Source of the DNA: Variovorax ginsengisoli
Lineage (GTDB): Bacteria; Pseudomonadota; Gammaproteobacteria; Burkholderiales; Burkholderiaceae_C
DNA: 64,000 nt
Reading direction: 5' to 3'
NCBI RefSeq assembly: GCF_006438845.1
Contig: NZ_RCZJ01000003.1
Coordinates: 278,353 to 342,352 of the forward strand
The notes beneath the pieces were generated by a model, which saw only the letters and a program-made list of their open reading frames with translations, did no database searches and was not told the DNA's origin. Shown here one piece after another: positions 28,312-38,392 of the stretch (within the stretch, counting starts at the first letter, position 1; the number at the start of each line of letters is the position of its first letter). The position numbers and the translations under genes were made by a program.

Positions 28312-31300
28312 TTACAAGGTGGCGCCGAGCAGGCGGTCGAGTGCGTCGAGCATCGGCAGCACCGGCGGCACGTGGTAGCAACCGTGTTCCGGACCGTCGA
28401 TGCCGCGCAGAAACAGGAAGACCGCGCCACCGAGTTGCGCCGCCGGGTCGTAGGCGGCGCCCAGTCGGCTGCGCAAAAGGCGGTGCAGGGCGAGCAGATA
28501 GATCGCGGCCTGCACGTCGTAGCGGTGCGCGGCCATCGCGCCTTCCAGCGCGTCGCGGTCGTAGTCGGCATCGCTGCCGCCGAGGTGGTTCGACTTGTGG
28601 TCGAGCACCCAGTAGCGACCGCCGTGCTCGAACACGATGTCGGCGAAGCCCATCAGCATGCCGTGCAGTTCGCGCTCCGGCAGCATCGGCCGATCGCGGC
28701 CACCCAGCAGGTGCTGGCGGCACAGCGCGTCGATCTGCGTGGCGGCCAAGGTCTGCGCGGGCAGCCAGAACTCCATCTCGGGCACGGTGACCGCGAGCGC
28801 GTCGAGCGCCGCGCCAACCGGCGGCAGCGGCGACTGCAGCACGCGCAGCAACCACGCCAGCACGTCGGGCGCGCGCTCGGCCCAGCCCTGGCGTTCGCAG
28901 CGGCGCAGCAGTTGTTGCTGGCGCTCGGCCGAGGCCGCGAGGTCGAAGCCCTCGGTCGCCAGCCATTCGAGCTGGTCGTGCAGGAAGTTGCCGGCGAACG
29001 CGCCGCGCGGGAAGCGATGCCAGGGCGCGTCGACGAGCGCCACCGCTGCGCGCGACAGCGTCGCAGCGGTGTCGCCATCGACCGCATCGCCCGGCTCGTC
29101 GTTGCGGACCGCAGCCACGCTCGAGGCCAGCGCGCCCGAGATCGGTGATACAGCCGACAGCGTGCGCACCAGCGCCGAGAAGCTGCCGATGGACCAGCGC
29201 CGGTCGAACGCCGCGTCGTACGGCGTCATCTCCCGCAATGCGATGGGCTCGCCGCGCGGTTGCAAGGGCGTGGTGCCGAGGCGGGCCATGTCGTCGGCCG
29301 GCACCAGCGCGATGTCGGCGCAAGGCTGCACCACGTCATGGATGCGCGCCATGAGCTGTTCGGGCAACACCTCTTCCGTGCCGCGGAGCACGTAGCCGAT
29401 GGCGCTGCGGTGCAGGGTCGGCGCACTGGCATTGCCTTCCTTCAGCGCCGCCAGGCCGACCCACACCGCATGCCGTGCCCGCGTGAGCGCGACGTACAGC
29501 AGGCGCAGGTCTTCGCGCTGGCGCTCCTTGTCGGCCTCGGCGATGTGGGCATCGCTCAGGTGCAGATGCAGCGTGCGTTGGCCTTCGTCGTCCGCCAGGT
29601 TCAGGTGCGAGGTGCCGGCCTTCTTCACGCCGCGGAAGCCGCTGGCGAAGGGCAGGAACACCAGCGGGTACTCGAGGCCCTTGGACTTGTGCACCGTCAC
29701 CACCTTCACCAGGTCCGCGTCGCTTTCCAGTCGCACGATCTGCTCGTCCCCACCGGCTGCATCGCCGCGCACCTGGTCGGCCAGCCAGCGCACCAGCGCC
29801 TGCTCGCCGTCGAGCTGGCCGCTGGCCGCCTGCAACAGCTCGGCCAGGTGCAGGAAGTTGGTGAGGCGGCGTTCGCCATCGGCCGCACCGCCGAGCCAGC
29901 GCGTCGGCAACTGCAGCAGGTGCAGCGTGCGGCGCAGCATGGTGAGCACGCCCTGCTGCTGCCAGATGCCGTGAAGTTGGCGCAGTTGCTCGCTGCGCGC
30001 GTCGAAGGCTTCGTCGTCGCGCGCGAGCACGCGCAGCTCGTCGATCGACAGGCCGACGGTGCGCGTCGCGAAGGCCGCGCGCGCCAGGCGGACGTCCAGC
30101 GGTTCGGCGACGGCGCGCAGCCAGTGCAGCAGGTCCTGCGCTTCGGGGCTGGCAAAGACCGAGTCCTTGTCCGAGAGATAGACCGAGGCGACACGGCGGC
30201 GGCGCAACTCACGCTGAACGGCGGCGGCTTCCTTGCCGGTGCGCACCAGCACCGCGACGTCGGCCGGGCGCAGTCGCACGAAAGGCTTGCCCGCCTCCGC
30301 GAAGCCGGCTTCCGGATCGTTCAGCAGCACGACGATGCGCTCGGCGCAGCGCGCCGCGAAGTGGCGCCGACTGGTCTCGGCATTGAGCAGCGTGGCGTCG
30401 AGCGCGAGCGTCACCGCCGGCTCGGCGCCCGCCGCACTGACGAAGGCTTCCTCCCGCCCCCGCGCCTCGACCGGCGCGAAGGGCAAGGGGTTGTTCTCGG
30501 CACCACTGCGGTACATAAAGGCGCCTTCGCCGTCACGCCGCTCCGGGTGCGCCAGCAGGTGGTTCACGGCCGCCACCACCGACGCGGTCGAGCGGTGGTT
30601 GGTGCCCAGCATGTAGTGCCGGCCTTCGGTGGCGCGGCGCGCCTGCAGGTAGCTGTGGATGTCGGCGCCGCGGAAGCCGTAGATCGACTGCTTAGGGTCG
30701 CCGATGAGCAGCAGGCCGCTCGACGGCTCGTTCGCCTTGATGCGGTAGAGCCGGTCGAAGATGCGCGACTGCACCGGCGAGGTGTCCTGGAACTCGTCGA
30801 TCAGCGCGACCGGGTACTGCGCCAGCATGCGCGTGCGCAGCCTCAGCGCGGCCTCGCCGTTGCGCTCGGGGTCGAGCGCATCGTCCAGGCGCTGCAGCAT
30901 GTCGGCGAAGCCGAAGCTGCCCGACTGGCGCTTGAGCTCGGCCAACCGTTGCGCGATCTGTGCGGCGGCGTGCAGGCGCAGCGCCGTGTCGATGGGGGGC
31001 AGCGCATCGAGTGCGACCATCAACTGCTCGAAGGCCGCGAAGTCTTCGGGCAGGTCGATGCTGCCGCCGGCCTTGAGCGCGCCGTGCATGCCATCGGGCG
31101 TAAAGCGGGTGCGGCCGGTCTTGAGCTCGGGCATGTCCGCGTGCGGGTCGTCGGCCCACGCGGCCAGCGCCTTCAACCAGCCGGTGTAGTTCTTCGGCGC
31201 CATGCGGCGGCCGTCGAAGGCGCACGGCTTGCGCGCCATCTGCGCGTCGATCCAGCCCTGCATCGCCTGCGCGCGCTGATCCCAGCCGAGCTTGAGCGCT

Positions 31301-32016
31301 GCGAGTTCCGTGTGGCGCGCGGCCAGCGTGTCATCGATCAAGGCGCCCAACGCGCCCTGCCCGGCATCCGCCGGCAGCGTCTGGCCAATCAGCGCACGCG
31401 CGTCTTTGGCGAGCACCTCGACGCTGCCCCAAACGGACAGCGCCGCGTCGAGCAGCTCGCCCGACAGCGGGTAGAGCTGCTGGCGCCAGTAGTCCTGCGC
31501 GGCCTCGTCGAGCATCGCGCGCTCGTTGCTGGTCAGCTCCTCGTCGAACAGGCACCCGCTGTCGAAGGCATGTTCGCGCAGCATGCGCTGGCACCAGGCG
31601 TCGATGGTGTGGACGGCCGCGTCGTCCATGCTCTCGGCGGCCATGGCGAGGCGCCAGGCGGCCGACTGGCGGGGTGCGCCGTCGGCATAGGCATCGATCA
31701 GGCCGCGCAGGAAGGCGTCGCCATCGTGGACCACCGCCTCGCCGCGGAAGCAACGCGCGGCCTGCAGCAGGCGCGCGCGGATTCGGTCCGACAGCTCGCG
31801 CGTGGCAGCCCGAGTGAAGGTCATCACAAGGATTTCGGACGGCACCAGCGGGCGCATGTACCCGGTCGATGTGCCGTCAGCATCGGCCTCGCCATGGCCC
31901 AGCACCAGCCGCAGGTAGAGGGCGGCGATGGTCCAGGTCTTGCCGGTGCCGGCGCTGGCCTCGATGAGGCGGCTGCCCCACAGCGGGAGGGTCAGCGGAT
32001 CGAGGTGTTCGCTCAT
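28312..32016 (-). CDS. recB: Exodeoxyribonuclease V subunit beta (RecB)
   Basis: 1234 residues, full length. UvrD/PcrA-type helicase motifs: Walker A EASAGTGKTWTIAALYLRL near residue 18, LVMTFTRAATREL, LIDEFQDTSP, GDPKQSIYGFRGAD and LLYVALTRARHAVW. The C-terminal RecB nuclease domain carries WVLDHKSNHLG with its Asp and Lys. It unwinds and degrades DNA from double-strand ends and loads RecA at Chi. ATG at 32016 overlaps the recC stop by 4 bp and starts directly before the family N-terminus. Confidence 0.96.
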   Translation of the reverse strand: MSEHLDPLTLPLWGSRLIEASAGTGKTWTIAALYLRLVLGHGEADADGTSTGYMRPLVPSEILVMTFTRAATRELSDRIRARLLQAARCFRGEAVVHDGDAFLRGLIDAYADGAPRQSAAWRLAMAAESMDDAAVHTIDAWCQRMLREHAFDSGCLFDEELTSNERAMLDEAAQDYWRQQLYPLSGELLDAALSVWGSVEVLAKDARALIGQTLPADAGQGALGALIDDTLAARHTELAALKLGWDQRAQAMQGWIDAQMARKPCAFDGRRMAPKNYTGWLKALAAWADDPHADMPELKTGRTRFTPDGMHGALKAGGSIDLPEDFAAFEQLMVALDALPPIDTALRLHAAAQIAQRLAELKRQSGSFGFADMLQRLDDALDPERNGEAALRLRTRMLAQYPVALIDEFQDTSPVQSRIFDRLYRIKANEPSSGLLLIGDPKQSIYGFRGADIHSYLQARRATEGRHYMLGTNHRSTASVVAAVNHLLAHPERRDGEGAFMYRSGAENNPLPFAPVEARGREEAFVSAAGAEPAVTLALDATLLNAETSRRHFAARCAERIVVLLNDPEAGFAEAGKPFVRLRPADVAVLVRTGKEAAAVQRELRRRRVASVYLSDKDSVFASPEAQDLLHWLRAVAEPLDVRLARAAFATRTVGLSIDELRVLARDDEAFDARSEQLRQLHGIWQQQGVLTMLRRTLHLLQLPTRWLGGAADGERRLTNFLHLAELLQAASGQLDGEQALVRWLADQVRGDAAGGDEQIVRLESDADLVKVVTVHKSKGLEYPLVFLPFASGFRGVKKAGTSHLNLADDEGQRTLHLHLSDAHIAEADKERQREDLRLLYVALTRARHAVWVGLAALKEGNASAPTLHRSAIGYVLRGTEEVLPEQLMARIHDVVQPCADIALVPADDMARLGTTPLQPRGEPIALREMTPYDAAFDRRWSIGSFSALVRTLSAVSPISGALASSVAAVRNDEPGDAVDGDTAATLSRAAVALVDAPWHRFPRGAFAGNFLHDQLEWLATEGFDLAASAERQQQLLRRCERQGWAERAPDVLAWLLRVLQSPLPPVGAALDALAVTVPEMEFWLPAQTLAATQIDALCRQHLLGGRDRPMLPERELHGMLMGFADIVFEHGGRYWVLDHKSNHLGGSDADYDRDALEGAMAAHRYDVQAAIYLLALHRLLRSRLGAAYDPAAQLGGAVFLFLRGIDGPEHGCYHVPPVLPMLDALDRLLGATL

Positions 32017-35000
32017 GCCCCCGCCCCTTCCGCCAGGGCGGCGTGCATCTCGACCGCCACATGCGTGGCCGCCCAGTCGCGCAACGGCCCGTAGAGGACT
32101 TCCGCGAACTCCTCGAAGCGACCATCGGCCGCCAGCGTTTCGAAGTCCGGGAACACGCGCGCGAGGCAAGCTTCGCGGCCCTCGCCGTCGAGGAACATGC
32201 CGCCCTCATAGGCGGACTCGGGCTTGCCGCCGTCGAGGAACGCGAGGGCCGTGAGCGGCGCCGCCGGCAGCGGCTGGCCCATGCCTTCGCGCCAGGCGTC
32301 GAGCAGGTCGCGCAGCGTCGCCATCGCACGGTCGGCAGGCATGGCCTGCACGGTGAGCGTCGCATCGCGCCCGACGAGCACGCCCTGCACCGGCACGCCA
32401 CAGGCGCTGCCGACCAGCGCGTGGATCCACGCACCGATCAGCTTGTCGACGCGCGGCGCGCCTTTGTCAGTGGCGAGTCGGCTGGCCTGCAGCGACAGCC
32501 ATACCGGCGCGCCGGAGTCCATCGACGAGAGCCGCAGCCCGTCGAGCCAGTCGTCCAGCACCAGGCCTTCGTGCTCGAAGCGAAGCGGCTCCTTCACGCC
32601 GGCGATCGAATAGTCATGGTGCAAGGCGCGCCAGCGCGACAGCATCGGCCGCAGGGCGCTGGCCAGTTCGCGCTCGGCGCGCTCTCCCAGTTCGGCCATG
32701 GGCAGGCGGCCGCTGCGGCGGATGCGCGCGAGTTGGGCATCGATGCGGCGATCGAGCGACGCCGCGACATCCGGCGTGTCGGCGTCGTCGAGCGCATCCA
32801 GCGATTCGTCGAGAAGGCCCCAGTGCATGAGGCCATCGAGCGCGAAGGTCTCGTGGTCTTCCATCACCTCCTCGCCGTCGCCGAAGACGACGGCGAGCTG
32901 GCGGCGGAAGAAGTCCTTCACCGGATTCTTGAGGAAACTGGTGAGGGCGGACAGCGTGATCGGTACGGACGTGTCGACGGCAGCAGGCGCGCCGTCGGGC
33001 CACACCGCATCGCGCGCGTCGGGTTCGGCTGTCGCCTCATGCGCCCCGCGCCATTCGCGCGCGTGGGTGAAGAGCGGGGCGACGTCGTCGGCATCGACAT
33101 CGTTCATCTCGAAGTAGCGGCGGCTGAACGGCTGCAGCGGATGCTCGGTGGTGCGCGCCTCGACCACGTCCTCGTGCCACCCGGCCTCCAGGTAATCGCG
33201 CAGCTGCGACACCAGCACCGACGGCGGCTGCTCGCTGTTGTCGCGCACGCTGCGGCCGGTCCAGCTGACGTAGAGCACGCGGCGCGCCGACAGCAGCGCC
33301 TCGAGCATCAGCTGCCGATCGTCATCGCGGCGCGAGCGGTCGCCAGGTCGGCGCTGGCCGGGCAGGCCCATCAGGTCGAAGTCGCTGCGCGGGCTGCTGC
33401 GCGGGTAGTCGCCGTCGTTCATGCCCAGCAGGCAGACGACCTCGAAAGGCACGGCACGCATCGGCAGCAGCGTGCAGAAGGTGACGCCGCCGGCGCGGAA
33501 GCGGCGGCTCAGACCGGGCTCGTCGATGCCTTCGAGCCAGGCTTCGCGCAGCACGGCCAGCGGCACCGGTTCGTCGAAGTCGGCGCTGTCGCAGGCTTCG
33601 AGCCAGGCGCCGAGCGCGTCTTGTGCAGCGGCCAGGGCCAGGCGCTCGCGCTCGTCGGTCGGCGCCATGAAGGCGGCGAGCAAGGCGCGGGCGCGCTCGG
33701 CCCAGGCCGCAGGCGTGGCGTCGTCGGCGGTCTGCGCCCACCAGGCGGTGAGCGCGTCCAGCAGGTCGGCCAGCGCGCCGGCCACCGAGGCCTCGAGCCC
33801 GCCGATTTCGGCATAGGGCTCGATGCCGTCGAAGGCGCCGTCGTCGGCCTCGCCGTTGGAGTAACCCAGCATCATCCGCTGGAGGCCGAAGCGCCAGGTG
33901 TTCTGCTCGCCGCAGGCATCGAGCCCGAGGGCAGACCGGTGCGCCAGGTTCAGGCCCCATCGCGCGCCGGCACCTTCCATCCAGCGCGCCAGCAGCGGCA
34001 GTTCGTCGGCCGCGATGCCGAAGCGCGCAGCGACGGCCGGCACGTCGAGCAGGTCGCGAATCTCGGTGAGGCCAACGCGCTGCTGCGGCAGGCGCAGCAG
34101 CCATTCGAGCGCGACCAGCAGCGGGTTGTGGCCGCGTTCGTTCAGGTCGGCGATGTCGAAGGGGATGAAGCGCGCGTCGCTGCGCGGGTACTGGCCGAAG
34201 ACGGAGCGGATCGCCGGTGCGAACGCGGCGATGTCGGGCACCATGACAACGATGTCGCGCGGCTGCAGCGGCGCGTCACCGGGTGGCGCAGCGAGCAGCG
34301 AAAGCAGCTGGTCATGCAGTATCTCGACCTCGCGCTGCGCGCTGTGCGCAACGTGGAACACGACCGAGCGGTCGTCGGCATCGACCGGTGTGTGCGGATG
34401 CTCGTGCAGCGGCACCAGGTCGCGGATGTTCGCCTGCACCTGCTGCAGCAGCGTCGTGGCGGGCGCGTCGTCGAACAGGTCGATCTTGCTGTTGCCGAAG
34501 CGTTGCTGCGCCACCGCCACGTCGTCGAAGGCGTCGAGCTGGCGCACGAAGTCGCGGCCCTGCCGGCCCCAGGCGGCCAGCAGTGGGTGACCGTGTGCGT
34601 GCATCTCTTCCAGCGGCACCGACGCCAGATCGCGCGCCCCGCGCAGTGGCTGGCGGCGGCGCTCCATGCGCAGCAGCTCGCGCCCCTCGATGATGTCGGC
34701 CCAGTGATAGCGGCTCGGGTTGGGGATGGCCATCAACACCTGGGTGTGGGCCGACAGCGCGGCCAGCGCCTGCAGTGTCTGCATCGGCACGTGGGTCATG
34801 CCGAAGAGGATCACACGGCGCGCGACCGGCGTGGCCAGCGGCGCGCCGGCGGTGAGCGTCGCGAGGAAGCGCTGGTGCAACTGCGTGCGGGCCGAAGTCA
34901 GCGCTTCCGCATCGAGCCCGGCGAGCAGTTCGCGCCACAGCGCGGCTTGCCAGCGTTGGTCGTCGGGCAGCGTCAGGTCGGCGATGCCCGAGAGCCCGGG

Positions 35001-35492
35001 CAGCACGTCGCGGCCCGCTTCCCATGCCGTGAGCCAGTCGCTGCGGTAGACCTGGTACTGGTCATAGAGATCGGCCAGCCGTTGCGCCAACTGCAGGCGT
35101 CGGCCCAGATCGCCGTCGCGCAGAAAGCCGGCGAGCGGTGCGAAGCCGGGCCGCGTTGCGACCTTTGGGAGAAGGCGCATCAGACGCCAGGTGAGCGCCT
35201 GCCGATCGAGCGCGGAGCGCGCAGGCACGGCGTCGCGGCCCAGCACCTGGCGATAGCTGCGCCACAGGAAACGCGCCGGCAACTCCACGCGCGTGGCCGC
35301 GCACACGCCGCTCTGCGCGGCGAGCGTCATCTTCAGCCACTCGGCCACGCCATTGCTCTGCACGAGAAAAATCTCTTCTTCGAGCGGTTGCAACGGGTAG
35401 CGGCGAATCCATTCGAACAGGGCATCGCCCAGCAACTCGGCGCGGTTGCCGTGGAGGACCAGAAGGCCGGGCTGAAGGGGAACGGACGTCAT
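32013..35492 (-). CDS. recC: Exodeoxyribonuclease V subunit gamma (RecC)
   Basis: 1159 residues, as expected for RecC. The N-terminus GLLVLHGNRAELLGDALFEW is the family signature. Further landmarks are EEIFLVQSNGVAEWLKM, RVILFGMTHVP and VCLLGMNDGDYPR. RecC holds the complex together and recognises Chi. ATG at 35492 is preferred; in-frame starts up to 35525 would add non-conserved residues. It heads the operon, with about 225 bp of non-coding DNA before the divergent exported-protein gene at 35720. Confidence 0.95.
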   Translation of the reverse strand: MTSVPLQPGLLVLHGNRAELLGDALFEWIRRYPLQPLEEEIFLVQSNGVAEWLKMTLAAQSGVCAATRVELPARFLWRSYRQVLGRDAVPARSALDRQALTWRLMRLLPKVATRPGFAPLAGFLRDGDLGRRLQLAQRLADLYDQYQVYRSDWLTAWEAGRDVLPGLSGIADLTLPDDQRWQAALWRELLAGLDAEALTSARTQLHQRFLATLTAGAPLATPVARRVILFGMTHVPMQTLQALAALSAHTQVLMAIPNPSRYHWADIIEGRELLRMERRRQPLRGARDLASVPLEEMHAHGHPLLAAWGRQGRDFVRQLDAFDDVAVAQQRFGNSKIDLFDDAPATTLLQQVQANIRDLVPLHEHPHTPVDADDRSVVFHVAHSAQREVEILHDQLLSLLAAPPGDAPLQPRDIVVMVPDIAAFAPAIRSVFGQYPRSDARFIPFDIADLNERGHNPLLVALEWLLRLPQQRVGLTEIRDLLDVPAVAARFGIAADELPLLARWMEGAGARWGLNLAHRSALGLDACGEQNTWRFGLQRMMLGYSNGEADDGAFDGIEPYAEIGGLEASVAGALADLLDALTAWWAQTADDATPAAWAERARALLAAFMAPTDERERLALAAAQDALGAWLEACDSADFDEPVPLAVLREAWLEGIDEPGLSRRFRAGGVTFCTLLPMRAVPFEVVCLLGMNDGDYPRSSPRSDFDLMGLPGQRRPGDRSRRDDDRQLMLEALLSARRVLYVSWTGRSVRDNSEQPPSVLVSQLRDYLEAGWHEDVVEARTTEHPLQPFSRRYFEMNDVDADDVAPLFTHAREWRGAHEATAEPDARDAVWPDGAPAAVDTSVPITLSALTSFLKNPVKDFFRRQLAVVFGDGEEVMEDHETFALDGLMHWGLLDESLDALDDADTPDVAASLDRRIDAQLARIRRSGRLPMAELGERAERELASALRPMLSRWRALHHDYSIAGVKEPLRFEHEGLVLDDWLDGLRLSSMDSGAPVWLSLQASRLATDKGAPRVDKLIGAWIHALVGSACGVPVQGVLVGRDATLTVQAMPADRAMATLRDLLDAWREGMGQPLPAAPLTALAFLDGGKPESAYEGGMFLDGEGREACLARVFPDFETLAADGRFEEFAEVLYGPLRDWAATHVAVEMHAALAEGAGA

Positions 35493-35719
35493 GCGTGTGG
35501 GCGGCTCGAGCGCCGGCATGACCATGCCGGCGTGTGCGGTGATTCTCGCCGCACCGGGACGTCATCGCCGGGTGACAGCACGCGCGGCGCCAGAGATTGT
35601 TCGCGGCAAGGAAACACGGCGTGCACGAAGTCGCTCTTCGTCGGCCCCTGAAATTCAACACACTCGCATCGACGGACTTGCAGTGGCAAGGCCGCACATA
35701 AAAACCTCCGAGGACTCTC

Positions 35720-36079
35720 ATGAAAAAGCTTTCGCTCATCACCGCCGCCCTGTCGCTGTCCATCGTCGCCCTGGCCCATGCCGAGACGTACGAAGGCGTT
35801 CACAGCGCCACCTCCGTCAAGAGCCGCGCCGAAGTCGCTGCGGAGGCCGAGCGTGCCGCTGCCGCTCCGAACCAGAACGTGACCCGCGGCTCGCGCGGTG
35901 CCGATCCGTTCACTTCCACCGCCAGCCGCGAAGCGGTGACTGCCGAGGCGATTGAAAGGAACAACGCGCCCGACCAGAACGTTACCGGCGGTTCCAAGTA
36001 CAACAGCCGCGTGATCTCGACCATGAAGCGTCCGGCGCCGGTGCAAGCACAGCAAGCGCGCCCAGCCACCGCCAACTGA
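35720..36079 (+). CDS. Small exported protein with an internal repeat, function unknown
   Basis: 119 residues. A signal peptide (first 21 residues, ending AHA) precedes two copies of a unit of about 45 residues: SRAEVAAEAERAAAAPNQNV and SREAVTAEAIERNNAPDQNV, each followed by a TRGSR/TGGSK segment. The mature protein is hydrophilic. It resembles the DUF4148-type periplasmic proteins abundant in Burkholderiales, but I am not certain. A GAGGA site precedes the ATG. Confidence 0.72.
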   Translation: MKKLSLITAALSLSIVALAHAETYEGVHSATSVKSRAEVAAEAERAAAAPNQNVTRGSRGADPFTSTASREAVTAEAIERNNAPDQNVTGGSKYNSRVISTMKRPAPVQAQQARPATAN

Positions 36080-36168
36080 AGCGCTGAGCGACGATGAAGC
36101 CGGGCCGACCGAAAGGTCGCCCCGGCTTTCTCACGTCTTGCGTTCGCCGGGAGCGCTCGGCGCGACCT

Positions 36169-36453
36169 TCAGCGGCGGCCCTTGCGCCGCGCCTGAACGA
36201 TCAGCAGGCCAAAGACCAGTGCAGCGCTCAAGCTGGTGTGTCCGCTGTAGCTCACCAGACCCAAGGCCCAGCCCTGGGCACGCACGGCGACGGCCAGCGC
36301 CAGCAGCAGCGCAGCCCAGCCGGCGACGCGCAAACTGCGCGCCGTGGCCGGCACCATCGGGCGTCCGAACAGATCTTCCTGGTGCCGTTCCATGACGACC
36401 GCCAGCGCTGCGAACCCGAACACGCACAGCAGCAGGATGGCCAGATGGCTCAT
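36169..36453 (-). CDS. DUF3325 family membrane protein
   Basis: 94 residues, three hydrophobic segments and a short basic tail, fitting DUF3325. This family is repeatedly found beside PepSY and DUF3649 genes in ferric-siderophore loci. Its ATG overlaps the stop of the PepSY-type gene by 4 bp. Function unknown, probably an accessory inner-membrane protein of the same iron-related unit. Confidence 0.8.
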   Translation of the reverse strand: MSHLAILLLCVFGFAALAVVMERHQEDLFGRPMVPATARSLRVAGWAALLLALAVAVRAQGWALGLVSYSGHTSLSAALVFGLLIVQARRKGRR

Positions 36454-38096
36454 GCGGCTTTTCCGGCGGATGCGGTGGCGGCGCTGCGGCCGGCCGCCTC
36501 ACGGCGTGAAGGCCGAAGCTTCGCGGCGTGCCGCGACGTCCGAATCGCCAGCACCGCATGCAACGCGGCCAGTGCCCACAGCATCAGTTCGATGCCCACG
36601 AACACGCCGTCGCCGGCAGCGACGCTTTGCCACAGCGGTCGATGCGTGGTGAAGACGCTCAGCAGCGGCAGCAGCGCCAGCACGGCGGTGGCCAGCCAGA
36701 GCTGTTCCAACCAGGCTTTCTTCGCGGGGCGCAGCAGCGCATGGAGCAAGGTCATCGCCCAGACGATGAAGAAGGCGTGCACCTCCCACTCGCCACGCTT
36801 GAGCAGATCGACAGGCAGCAGCCGGTTGGCCCAGAGCATGCCGGCCATGGCGATGGACAAACCTGGAATGGCGGCGATGTTCAGCCGCTCGACCAGCCAG
36901 AAGCCGAAATAGGGCTTGTCGGGGTCGGGCAGTTTCTGACGCCGCTTGACGGTCCACATGACGAGGCCCGTGCCGACCATCGCGGTACCGGCCAGGCTGA
37001 CGAGGAAATAGAGCCAGCGCGTCGGCAGGTCGCCGAACCGTCCGAGGTGCAGCGCGTACAGCACGCCGCGCGTCTCGGCGGCCGGGCCGACGCTGTCCTT
37101 GGTCGACAGCAGCTTGCCGCTGGCGCCGTCGAACAGCATGTACTGCGGGCTCATCGAGGCGCGTCCCTCTTCGCCGCGCGAGACGCTCACGCGCGACGCG
37201 GCATCACCGGGATGCGTGATGGTCACGCGGTTGATGTTGTCGCGGCCCCAGCGTGCCTGCGCCTGCCGCACCATGTCGTCGATCGGCGCCAGCGCCGCCT
37301 TCTGCCCGGTCGGCTTGGCCGGTTGGATGAAAGCGCTCAACTCGGCGGTCAATTGCTGCCGCTCGGCCGGTGTCTTGAACGCAGTGTCGCTGCCCCATGG
37401 CATGTAGAGCGCCATCAGCGTGACCAGCCCGGTGTAGGTGATCATGAAATGAAATGGCAAACCGAACACCGAGAGCGCGTTGTGCGCGTCGAGCCACGAG
37501 CGCTGGCCCTTGCCCCACCGAAAGGTGAAGAAGTCGGTGAAGATCTTCTTGTGCGTGATCACGCCGCTGACGATCGCCACCAGCATGAACATCGCGCAGA
37601 AGCCGGCCAGCCAGCGGCCCCACAGCACCGGCATGTAGTGGAACTGGAAGTGAAAGCGGTAGAAGAACTCGCCGCCGGGTGTCTCGCGCGCCGCGACCTT
37701 GTGGCCGGTGGCCGGGTCGAAGGTCGCGTTCTCGAAGGCACGGCCCTGCACGCCTGGCTTGCGCCAGAAGGCGTTGGCGCTGTTGTTGCGGGCGTCGGAC
37801 ATGCCGATGCTCCACTGCGGGCTGCCCGCGGCCACGGTCGCCAACTGGGTGGCGATGCGCTGTGCCACGAGCGCCGGGTCGGGCACCTCGGCCTGGTGCG
37901 CCAGTTCGGGCCGCATCCACTGCGACAGTTCGTCCTTGAAGTAGCTCACCGTGCCGGTGAGGAACATCGCATAGAGGAACCAGCCGACCAGCAGTCCGGC
38001 CCAGATGTGCAGATCGGACATCGTCTGGCGGATGCCGCGGGGCTTGAGTGGCGCCTTGGGGGCCGTGTGCGGCACGGCACTGTCATCGGAACTCAT
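36450..38096 (-). CDS. PepSY-associated transmembrane protein (putative iron-siderophore reductase type)
   Basis: 548 residues. The protein opens with DLHIWAGLLVGWFLYAMFLTGTVSYFKDEL, the PepSY-TM signature, and has several helices in the first 260 residues (WLAGFCAMFMLVAIVSGVITHKKIF) and again at the end. A periplasmic part with a PepSY-like fold lies between. Related proteins are membrane ferric reductases acting on siderophore iron; histidines in helices (HIW, HFQFHY, HNALS) could bind haem. It overlaps both neighbours by 4 bp. Confidence 0.85.
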   Translation of the reverse strand: MSSDDSAVPHTAPKAPLKPRGIRQTMSDLHIWAGLLVGWFLYAMFLTGTVSYFKDELSQWMRPELAHQAEVPDPALVAQRIATQLATVAAGSPQWSIGMSDARNNSANAFWRKPGVQGRAFENATFDPATGHKVAARETPGGEFFYRFHFQFHYMPVLWGRWLAGFCAMFMLVAIVSGVITHKKIFTDFFTFRWGKGQRSWLDAHNALSVFGLPFHFMITYTGLVTLMALYMPWGSDTAFKTPAERQQLTAELSAFIQPAKPTGQKAALAPIDDMVRQAQARWGRDNINRVTITHPGDAASRVSVSRGEEGRASMSPQYMLFDGASGKLLSTKDSVGPAAETRGVLYALHLGRFGDLPTRWLYFLVSLAGTAMVGTGLVMWTVKRRQKLPDPDKPYFGFWLVERLNIAAIPGLSIAMAGMLWANRLLPVDLLKRGEWEVHAFFIVWAMTLLHALLRPAKKAWLEQLWLATAVLALLPLLSVFTTHRPLWQSVAAGDGVFVGIELMLWALAALHAVLAIRTSRHAAKLRPSRREAAGRSAATASAGKAA

Positions 38097-38392
38097 GGCG
38101 CCCCGCTTCCGGACTTGACGGACCATGCCGCGAGCAGCAGCGGCACCGCCGCCACCAGCAGCCCCACCCAGGCGCGCCGCGCGCTGCGCACGGCGAACAC
38201 CCACACCACCGCGCCGGCGTAGACCGCGAAGCTCGACAGCATGCCGGTCAGCACCGCCTGTGGCTTGCTCATGGGCAGCGCCAGCGCCGCCACGCTCGCG
38301 AGCGCCGCCAGCGCATAGCCGCCCAAGACGGCCGCGACGATGCGCGAGACGAGCGGGCCCACCCGGCGGGCCCGATGCAGCACCGCGATCAC
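38093..38392 (-). CDS. DUF3649 family membrane protein
   Basis: 99 residues with three hydrophobic segments, fitting DUF3649 (central MSKPQAVLTGMLSSFAVYAGAVVWVFA-type segment). It begins with GTG at 38392, inside the stop of the DUF4198 gene (GTGA overlap), and its end overlaps the PepSY gene. Family members accompany TonB-dependent siderophore receptors; none is in this window. Function unknown. Confidence 0.8.
   Translation of the reverse strand: MIAVLHRARRVGPLVSRIVAAVLGGYALAALASVAALALPMSKPQAVLTGMLSSFAVYAGAVVWVFAVRSARRAWVGLLVAAVPLLLAAWSVKSGSGAP

Noticed and set aside
29260..35651. Very long plus-strand reading frames (944 and 1202 codons) opposite recB and recC
   Set aside because: They are antisense shadows caused by GC-rich codon use; recB and recC motifs are intact on the minus strand and the shadow proteins have no domain-like features.
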